A DNA stretch of 9,921 nucleotides from Pseudomonadota bacterium (GTDB lineage: Bacteria; Pseudomonadota; Alphaproteobacteria; Caulobacterales; Caulobacteraceae), in contig JAEZHG010000230.1 in the NCBI GenBank assembly GCA_023436945.1, positions 1 through 9,921 of the forward strand, written 5' to 3'. Below the pieces are notes generated by a model that saw nothing but the letters and a program-made list of their open reading frames with translations, searched no databases and was not told the DNA's origin. Of the stretch, positions 6,017 to 9,921 are shown piece after piece; the first letter of the stretch is position 1, and each line of letters opens with the position of its first letter. The translations under genes were made by a program, and so were the position numbers.

Positions 6017-6832
6017 TTAGACTTCCAGGTCGTCCGGCAGGCCCACAGCGTGGAAGCCCGCATCGACGTGAACCACTTCACCGGTGGTCGAACGACCCAG
6101 ATCCGAGGTCAGCCACAGGGCGGCGCCAGCGACGCCTTCCATCGAGGTCTCTTCCTTGATCAGCGAGAACTGTGCCGACTTGGAGTGCAGACCACGACCG
6201 CCCGAGATGCCGGCCAGCGACAGGGTGCGCATGGCACCGGCCGAGATGGCGTTGACGCGGATGTTTTTCGGGCCGAGGTCGCGGGCGATGTAACGGGTGG
6301 CGGCTTCAAGGCCGGCCTTGGCAACGCCCATGGTGTTGTAGTTCGGGATCACGCGTTCCGAGCCGAGGTAGGTCAGGGTGATCATCGAGCCACCGTTCGG
6401 CATCAGCTCAGCCGAGCGACGGGCCACGTCCACAAAGCTGTAAACCGAGATGTTCATGGCCAACAGGAAGCTGTCGCGGGTAGTGTTGTCCACGAACGAG
6501 CCCTGCAGTTCGTTTTTGTTGGCGAAGGCCACCGAGTGAACCACGAAGTCGATCTCGCCGAAGGTTTCCTTCAGCGCGGCAAAGGCAGCGTCCATCGAGG
6601 CGTCGTCCGAGACGTCGCACGGGATGATGGCCTTGGCACCGACGCTTTCGGCCAGCGGACGCACGCGGCGCTCCAGGCTTTCACCCAGATAGGTGAAGGC
6701 CAGTTCCGCACCCTGAGCCGCCAGTTGGGAAGCGATGCCCCAGGCGATCGAGTTGGAGTTGGCAACGCCCATGATCAGGCCCTTCTTGCCCTTCATCAGC
6801 TCGCCCTTAGGCATATCCCAGCCGTCAGCCAT
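6017..6832 (-). CDS. fabI: enoyl-[acyl-carrier-protein] reductase FabI
   Basis: NADH-dependent reductase that performs the last step of each fatty-acid elongation cycle in the cytoplasm, reducing trans-2-enoyl-ACP to acyl-ACP. It is complete at 271 residues with a short-chain dehydrogenase fold. The N-terminal cofactor motif Gly22-Val-Ala-Asn-Ser-Asn-Ser-Ile-Ala-Trp-Gly is the FabI version of the Rossmann loop. The catalytic triad is Tyr155, Tyr165 and Lys172, with the same spacing as E. coli Tyr146, Tyr156 and Lys163. The C-terminus has Gly-Glu-Val-Val-His-Val-Asp-Ala-Gly-Phe (251-260). AGGAG (6840-6844) sits about seven bases upstream of the ATG. By my alignment, E. coli Gly93 corresponds to Ala102 and Phe203 to Gly212; both are positions tied to triclosan binding. 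A 6-bp inverted repeat (GAAGTC/GACTTC) straddles the stop codon. The gene has a private terminator. Confidence 0.97.
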   Translation of the reverse strand: MADGWDMPKGELMKGKKGLIMGVANSNSIAWGIASQLAAQGAELAFTYLGESLERRVRPLAESVGAKAIIPCDVSDDASMDAAFAALKETFGEIDFVVHSVAFANKNELQGSFVDNTTRDSFLLAMNISVYSFVDVARRSAELMPNGGSMITLTYLGSERVIPNYNTMGVAKAGLEAATRYIARDLGPKNIRVNAISAGAMRTLSLAGISGGRGLHSKSAQFSLIKEETSMEGVAGAALWLTSDLGRSTTGEVVHVDAGFHAVGLPDDLEV

Positions 6833-6955
6833 GGTGTGTCTCCTAGAAACCTAAATCTGTTGTCCGTCTTTTGGACGCACCCGCACGGACTGACAAGACG
6901 CAGGGTCAAGATAGCAGGGGCTGGCTTTGCCAATCTGCGGCACTAGATTGAAACC

Positions 6956-7291
6956 ATGAGCTTCGATCAGACGACCGAACCACCCCTCGCCGGACCCGTT
7001 TTCTGGGACCGCCGCGAACTGGACCAGCTTTTACGGGTCTATGGCCGCATGGTCGCGCAGGGCGAATGGCGCGACTATTCGATGGCGGGGCTAAAGGACG
7101 TGGCCGAGTTTGCCGTCTTTCGCCGCCATGGCGATGCCCCTGCCTATCGCATCGAGAAACGCCCGTCCTTGCGCCTGAAACAGGGGCAGTATGCGGTGAT
7201 GGGCGAGGGCGGCGTGGTGCTGAAGCGCGGGCGCGAACTGGCACAGGTGCTCAAGGTCTTCGACAGCCGCAAATTCACGGTGGTGGAATAG
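6956..7291 (+). CDS. DUF2794 family protein
   Basis: A 111-residue cytoplasmic protein of a family found mainly in alphaproteobacteria and of unknown function. The family pattern is clear: Phe-Trp-Asp-Arg-Arg-Glu-Leu (16-22), Tyr-Gly-Arg-Met-Val-Ala-Gln-Gly-Glu-Trp-Arg-Asp-Tyr (29-41), Ala-Val-Phe-Arg-Arg (53-57), Tyr-Arg-Ile-Glu-Lys-Arg-Pro (64-70), Lys-Gln-Gly-Gln-Tyr (75-79) and Leu-Lys-Arg-Gly (89-92). There is no signal peptide or membrane segment. The ATG has no good Shine-Dalgarno sequence. A TAGATT hexamer (6944-6949) ends six bases before it, which would suit a leaderless transcript, but no good -35 accompanies it. It is divergent from fabI and convergent with the BI-1-family gene. 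Confidence 0.9.
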   Translation: MSFDQTTEPPLAGPVFWDRRELDQLLRVYGRMVAQGEWRDYSMAGLKDVAEFAVFRRHGDAPAYRIEKRPSLRLKQGQYAVMGEGGVVLKRGRELAQVLKVFDSRKFTVVE

Positions 7292-7292
7292 A

Positions 7293-7324
7293 AAAAGGCC
7301 CCGCTGTATCCAGCGAGGCCCTTT
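7293..7324. terminator. intrinsic terminator between the DUF2794 and BI-1-family genes
   Basis: Upper stem 7302-7306 with 7311-7315 (loop TATC) and lower stem 7297-7300 with 7317-7320, separated by one mismatch. An A/T pairing at the base adds length after a second mismatch. Minus-strand transcripts end in five T, so it mainly serves the BI-1-family gene. Plus-strand transcripts end in TTTCC and are terminated less well. Confidence 0.82.
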
Positions 7325-7352
7325 CCAGGAAATCAGGCTTCAGCCCTTATTC

Positions 7353-8099
7353 CTATTCGCGCTGGCCCATGAAGGCGAGCAGGAACTGGAACAGGTTGAT
7401 GAAGTTGATGAACAGGCTCAGGGCGCCATAGCCCGTGGCCACGCCCAGAGCTTGCTGGTCGCCGCCCAGAGCGTAGTAGGTCATCTTCAGACGCTGGGTG
7501 TCATAGGCGATCAGGCCAGCGAAGATCAGAACGCCTGCACCCGAGATGATGTAGTACAGCGGACCCGATTGCAGGAAGATGTTCACGATCGAGGCGATCA
7601 CCAGACCGATCACACCCATGATCAGGAAGGTGCCGAAGCCCGACATGTCCTTCTTGGTGGTGTAGCCGAACAGGCTCAGACCACCGAAGGCGGCTGCGGT
7701 GACGAAGAAGGTCGAGGCCAGCGAACCGCCCGTGTAGCGCAGGAACAGAACACCCAGACCGGCACCGATGGTCGCAACCACGGCCCAGTAGAGGATGTTC
7801 ACGCCGCGCGCGGTCGGGTTCTTCATGAAGAACATCGAACCGAACAGCATCACGATCGGCGAGAACTGGATGATCATGCCCAGCAGGGTCATGCCGATGC
7901 GGCCGTCTTCGGCACGGAAGAACAGCAGTTGTTGCACGGCCGGAACGTTGCCGGTGATGTAGGCCAGAACACCTGCAACAGCCAGACCGATGGCCAGCTT
8001 GTTGTAGACGCCCAGCATGAAGCTGCGCAGACCGGCGTCGACGGACATGTCCGCCGACTGCGGAAGCGGGCGCGCATAGCCGTTGTTGAAGTCGCTCAT
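7353..8099 (-). CDS. Bax inhibitor-1/YccA family membrane protein
   Basis: Integral inner-membrane protein of the BI-1 (TMBIM) superfamily, whose bacterial members include YccA and the calcium-leak protein YetJ. It is 248 residues long from this start. About seven hydrophobic segments are visible, near 29-49, 71-90, 100-120, 128-146, 157-177, 180-198 and 222-244. The family motif Ala-Tyr-Asp-Thr-Gln (198-202) lies after segment 6 and Phe-Ile-Asn-Leu-Phe (233-237) in segment 7. The second conserved acidic residue of many homologues, in segment 7, appears as Asn232. The frame stays open up to 8264, but the extra N-terminus is polar and unlike the family. Met-Ser-Asp-Phe-Asn at 8099 is the natural start, although its ribosome binding site (GGGAGA, 13 bases upstream) is badly spaced. 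The gene is monocistronic and divergent from thpR. Confidence 0.93.
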   Translation of the reverse strand: MSDFNNGYARPLPQSADMSVDAGLRSFMLGVYNKLAIGLAVAGVLAYITGNVPAVQQLLFFRAEDGRIGMTLLGMIIQFSPIVMLFGSMFFMKNPTARGVNILYWAVVATIGAGLGVLFLRYTGGSLASTFFVTAAAFGGLSLFGYTTKKDMSGFGTFLIMGVIGLVIASIVNIFLQSGPLYYIISGAGVLIFAGLIAYDTQRLKMTYYALGGDQQALGVATGYGALSLFINFINLFQFLLAFMGQRE

Positions 8100-8146
8100 C
8101 GCGAAACTAATCTCCCAAATGGCCGGAGTATGCCGACCTTGAGTGA

Positions 8147-8175
8147 AATATCGGGTCGGACTGGCTCCTATGCAA
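8147..8175 (-). promoter_or_regulatory. candidate promoter for the BI-1-family gene
   Basis: On the minus strand, TTGCAT (8170-8175), a 17-base spacer and GATATT (8147-8152, four of six matches to TATAAT). This would place the transcript start near 8140, about 40 bases before the ATG. The -35 match is weak and the call rests on spacing. Confidence 0.25.
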
Positions 8176-8223
8176 GAAAAACCCGTCTTTAAGTCTGTCG
8201 TTCCAGCCGCTACCAACGGTCGC

Positions 8224-8763
8224 ATGGTCAGATTATTTACCGCGCTCCACGTCCCCGAACACATCGCCGAGACGCTTCAGCGACGTCAGACCGGACTGCC
8301 GGGTGCCAAATGGCGCCCGCTGGAACAACTGCACATCACGCTCGCCTTCTATGGAGACGCCAATGAACGTCAGGCCGATGATCTGGCCAGCGAACTGGTG
8401 CGTGCCGAGGGGCGCGGTGCCATCGAGCTTGAGCTGAATGGCGTCGGTGCCTTTGGCGACAATCACCGCAGCCACACCATCTGGGCGGGGGTAAAGGCTT
8501 CAGAGCCGCTGAACCAGCTTGCCGCCCGCTGTAAAGCGGCCGGAGATCGCGCTGGCCTTCCGCCCGAGCGCCGCGAGTATCGCCCGCACGTCACCATGGC
8601 CTATCTGAAACCGCACGTGGATCCGGACCGTGTGGGGGCTTGGATTACAAACCACAATATGCTCGCCTCGCCGCCGATCCGGTTTGACCGCTTTGGCCTC
8701 TATTCCAGCGTCCTGACCGAACACGGCAGCATCTATACGTTGGAGCGGGAGTATTATCTGTGA
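8224..8763 (+). CDS. thpR: RNA 2',3'-cyclic phosphodiesterase (2H phosphoesterase, LigT family)
   Basis: Enzyme of the 2H phosphoesterase superfamily that opens 2',3'-cyclic phosphate ends of RNA; the E. coli homologue ThpR/LigT was first known as a 2'-5' RNA ligase. The 179 residues match the usual length. Both signature motifs are present: His37-Ile-Thr39-Leu and His122-Val-Thr124-Met, with Tyr119-Arg-Pro just before the second. The N-terminus Met-Val-Arg-Leu-Phe-Thr-Ala-Leu is the family's first strand, so the ATG at 8224 is chosen. In-frame upstream starts (GTG 8143, ATG 8170) would add unrelated residues. The ribosome binding site is weak. The stop overlaps the GTG start of the acetyltransferase gene (GTGA), implying translational coupling. 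The gene is divergent from the BI-1-family gene. Confidence 0.93.
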   Translation: MVRLFTALHVPEHIAETLQRRQTGLPGAKWRPLEQLHITLAFYGDANERQADDLASELVRAEGRGAIELELNGVGAFGDNHRSHTIWAGVKASEPLNQLAARCKAAGDRAGLPPERREYRPHVTMAYLKPHVDPDRVGAWITNHNMLASPPIRFDRFGLYSSVLTEHGSIYTLEREYYL

Positions 8764-9359
8764 CGGACTGGCCCCAAAGCGCATGGGCGGGCACGACTGA
8801 AACCCGCGTAGGCCCGACGCTGGAGACCGAGCGTCTGGTCCTTCGCCCGCCGACGCTGGAGGACTTCCCCCGCTGGTGCGAGCTTCTGGCCGATGAGGAG
8901 GCCAGCAAATTTATCGGCGGCACCCAGTCAAAACATCAGGTCTGGCGCACCATGGCGACGGTGGTTGGCATGTGGGCCTTGCATGGCGAGGGCATGTTCT
9001 CGGTGCTCGACAAGCAAACCGGCCTTTGGCTTGGCCGTATCGGCCCGCTGCATCCCTATGAATGGCCGGGCAGGGAAGTGGGCTGGAGCCTGCACCCCGA
9101 TGCCCACGGCAAGGGCTATGCGATGGAAGCGGCCATCGCCACCATGGACTATGCCTTTGACGTGCTGGGCTGGAGCGATGTGATCCACTGCATCGATCCT
9201 CTCAACACGCCTTCCGAAAAGGTCGCAGAGAAGCTCGGCTCCTATAATCAGGGACCAAAGCCGCTGCCTGAACCGTTCAACCATTTGACCTGCAATGTCT
9301 GGGGCCAGACCAAAGCCGAGTGGCAGATCAACCGCGCCCGCCTTGCGGCCAGAACGTAA
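8760..9359 (+). CDS. GNAT family N-acetyltransferase (RimJ/RimL-like)
   Basis: Cytoplasmic acetyltransferase that uses acetyl-CoA; the acceptor is unknown. It is 199 residues long with the RimJ/RimL-type layout. Thr20-Leu-Glu-Thr-Glu-Arg-Leu-Val-Leu-Arg-Pro-Pro starts the domain. A substrate-side helical region follows (about 33-76), then strand Gly-Arg-Ile-Gly (92-95), then Glu-Val-Gly-Trp-Ser-Leu-His-Pro with the CoA pyrophosphate loop His-Gly-Lys-Gly-Tyr-Ala (116-121). Asn149-Thr-Pro-Ser-Glu-Lys-Val-Ala-Glu-Lys-Leu-Gly is the C-terminal CoA-side helix. The start is GTG, overlapping the thpR stop by four bases, with GGGAG at 8747-8751 eight bases upstream. The stop codon lies within the SOS box of the next gene, so any promoter there fires from inside this gene's end. 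Confidence 0.92.
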   Translation: MTDWPQSAWAGTTETRVGPTLETERLVLRPPTLEDFPRWCELLADEEASKFIGGTQSKHQVWRTMATVVGMWALHGEGMFSVLDKQTGLWLGRIGPLHPYEWPGREVGWSLHPDAHGKGYAMEAAIATMDYAFDVLGWSDVIHCIDPLNTPSEKVAEKLGSYNQGPKPLPEPFNHLTCNVWGQTKAEWQINRARLAART

Positions 9360-9371
9360 GAAGAACATAAT
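9343..9371 (+). promoter_or_regulatory. candidate promoter of mmcB giving a leaderless transcript
   Basis: TTGCGG (9343-9348), a 17-base spacer and CATAAT (9366-9371, five of six matches to TATAAT). The expected start point, about seven bases after the -10, falls on the A of the mmcB ATG at 9378. No Shine-Dalgarno sequence is present between them, which agrees with a leaderless message. Confidence 0.5.
9352..9366. promoter_or_regulatory. LexA-binding SOS box (alphaproteobacterial type)
   Basis: GAAC (9352-9355), seven bases, GAAC (9363-9366). This is the exact reverse complement of the alphaproteobacterial LexA motif GTTC-N7-GTTC. It fills the spacer of the candidate mmcB promoter and touches its -10, an ideal place for repression. 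It also covers the stop codon of the acetyltransferase gene (9357-9359). Confidence 0.85.
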
Positions 9372-9377
9372 ATCGGC

Positions 9378-9830
9378 ATGGCCATTGCCTCTGCCGATAT
9401 CGAACTCGTCTTCAGCCGCCCTGAAACCACCCATGCGGTGACGCGCGGTGCTGCGCGCCTTCTGGCCGATATGGGCTATGCGCCGCTGATGGAAGTCCGC
9501 CTACCCAATGGCCGCAGGGCCGATGTGCTGGCGCTTGGCAAGAAGGGCGACATCATCATTGTCGAGGTAAAGTCGGGCATCGACGACTACCGCGTCGATC
9601 GCAAATGGCACGAATATGCGCCCTATTGCGATGCCTTCTACTTCGCCGTCTCGCCAGAGTTTCCAGACGGCATCCTGCCAGACGAACCGGGCCTGATCTA
9701 TGCCGACCAGTTCGGTGGTGCCGTTATCCGCGAGGCTGCGCCCGAACCTCTGGCCGCTGCCCGTCGCAAGGCCATGCTCATCGCATTTGGAAGGCTTAGC
9801 GCCTTTCGCATGGCACGCACGGAAGTCTAG
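9378..9830 (+). CDS. mmcB: MmcB family DNA repair protein
   Basis: Putative nuclease-fold repair protein; in Caulobacter, mmcB is an SOS-regulated gene needed for resistance to mitomycin C, an interstrand crosslinker. It is complete at 150 residues. It shows a PD-(D/E)XK-like core: Glu39 on the first strand, Arg46-Arg-Ala-Asp49 on the next, then Glu63-Val-Lys65-Ser, the acidic-x-Lys signature. Family-typical Asp75... region Arg74-Lys-Trp-His-Glu-Tyr, Cys84-Asp-Ala-Phe-Tyr-Phe-Ala-Val (84-91) and the C-terminal Ala-Ala-Ala-Arg-Arg-Lys-Ala (126-132) follow. Nuclease activity is inferred from the fold only. The ATG lies 11 bases after a perfect LexA box and has no Shine-Dalgarno sequence. It follows the acetyltransferase gene by 18 bases, so it may be read both with thpR and from its own damage-induced promoter. 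Confidence 0.93.
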   Translation: MAIASADIELVFSRPETTHAVTRGAARLLADMGYAPLMEVRLPNGRRADVLALGKKGDIIIVEVKSGIDDYRVDRKWHEYAPYCDAFYFAVSPEFPDGILPDEPGLIYADQFGGAVIREAAPEPLAAARRKAMLIAFGRLSAFRMARTEV

Positions 9831-9884
9831 GCTTTAGCCCTCAAGCAGCGAGCGTCCGCGACGCGAGCGTTAGGGCTTCAAGCC
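9830..9884 (+). repeat. nested inverted repeat after mmcB
   Basis: Outer arms GGCTT (9830-9834) with AAGCC (9880-9884), middle arms AGCCCT (9836-9841) with AGGGCT (9872-9877), and inner CGTC (9853-9856) with GACG (9860-9863). It begins in the mmcB stop codon. No T run follows, so it is not a standard intrinsic terminator. It may stabilise the 3' end of the transcript or be an intergenic repeat unit. Confidence 0.5.
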
Positions 9885-9911
9885 TTGTTTGGGGCCGATG
9901 GCCCGACCAAG
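9884..9911. repeat. second small hairpin at the window end
   Basis: CTTG (9884-9887) with CAAG (9908-9911) encloses GGGCC (9892-9896) with GGCCC (9900-9904), loop GAT. It directly follows the larger inverted repeat. No gene can be assigned in the last 90 bases. Confidence 0.35.
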
Positions 9912-9921
9912 CGTGAGCGGG

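Noticed and set aside
6050..6946. A 298-codon plus-strand frame opposite fabI
   Set aside because: Shadow of fabI. Composition rich in Gly, His and Val without any family pattern.
7452..8192. A 246-codon plus-strand frame opposite the BI-1-family gene
   Set aside because: Shadow frame. Very rich in Gln, His, Glu and Gly, caused by the antisense of hydrophobic membrane codons.
8100..8264. N-terminal extension of the BI-1-family protein to 8264, and of ThpR to 8143
   Set aside because: The added residues are unlike either family. The internal Met-Ser-Asp-Phe and Met-Val-Arg-Leu-Phe starts match family N-termini.
1..9921. Insertion sequences, prophage, CRISPR or a defence island
   Set aside because: No transposase, integrase, terminal repeats with target duplications, spaced direct repeats or defence-gene families were seen. 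All genes are ordinary chromosomal ones.

Overview
The window is chromosomal housekeeping DNA from a GC-rich alphaproteobacterium. The order Caulobacterales (an Asticcacaulis- or Caulobacter-like organism) fits best. The pointers are a DUF2794 protein, an MmcB-family repair protein behind an alphaproteobacterial LexA box (GAAC-N7-GAAC), a UrcA-family secreted protein, and a bS16 with a long Ala/Glu tail. The genus is inferred from protein style only, not from a search.

Layout, left to right. A CorA-type divalent cation channel gene (36-1001, +) converges through a shared hairpin terminator on a small secreted UrcA-family gene (-). Next comes a stretch of about 415 bases without a gene. Its first part is strikingly A+T-rich; its second part is GC-rich and holds a palindrome, a candidate promoter and hairpins. 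It leads into a translation and protein-targeting cluster on the plus strand: ffh (SRP GTPase), rpsP (bS16) and rimM (16S rRNA maturation factor). A strong hairpin terminator or attenuator lies between rpsP and rimM, and rimM starts with TTG. The cluster ends at another bidirectional terminator, facing a 57-codon YegP/DUF1508 gene on the minus strand. trmD and rplS, often found after rimM, are absent here.

The minus strand then carries a BenE-family transporter and fabI (enoyl-ACP reductase). fabI lies upstream and is separated from benE by a terminator. A plus-strand DUF2794 gene follows, converging through a further terminator on a minus-strand Bax inhibitor-1/YccA-family membrane protein. 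The right end reads on the plus strand: thpR (RNA 2',3'-cyclic phosphodiesterase), a GNAT acetyltransferase whose GTG start overlaps the thpR stop, and mmcB (PD-(D/E)XK-like repair protein). mmcB is preceded by a perfect SOS box set inside a candidate promoter that would give a leaderless transcript. Nested inverted repeats follow mmcB.

There are no mobile elements, tRNAs, rRNAs or CRISPR arrays that I can support, and no clear novel multi-gene system. The most interesting signals are regulatory (SOS-controlled, probably leaderless mmcB; the rpsP/rimM attenuator; the ffh upstream region) and residue-level (non-E. coli residues at two triclosan-linked FabI positions; loss of a conserved Asp in the BI-1 protein).
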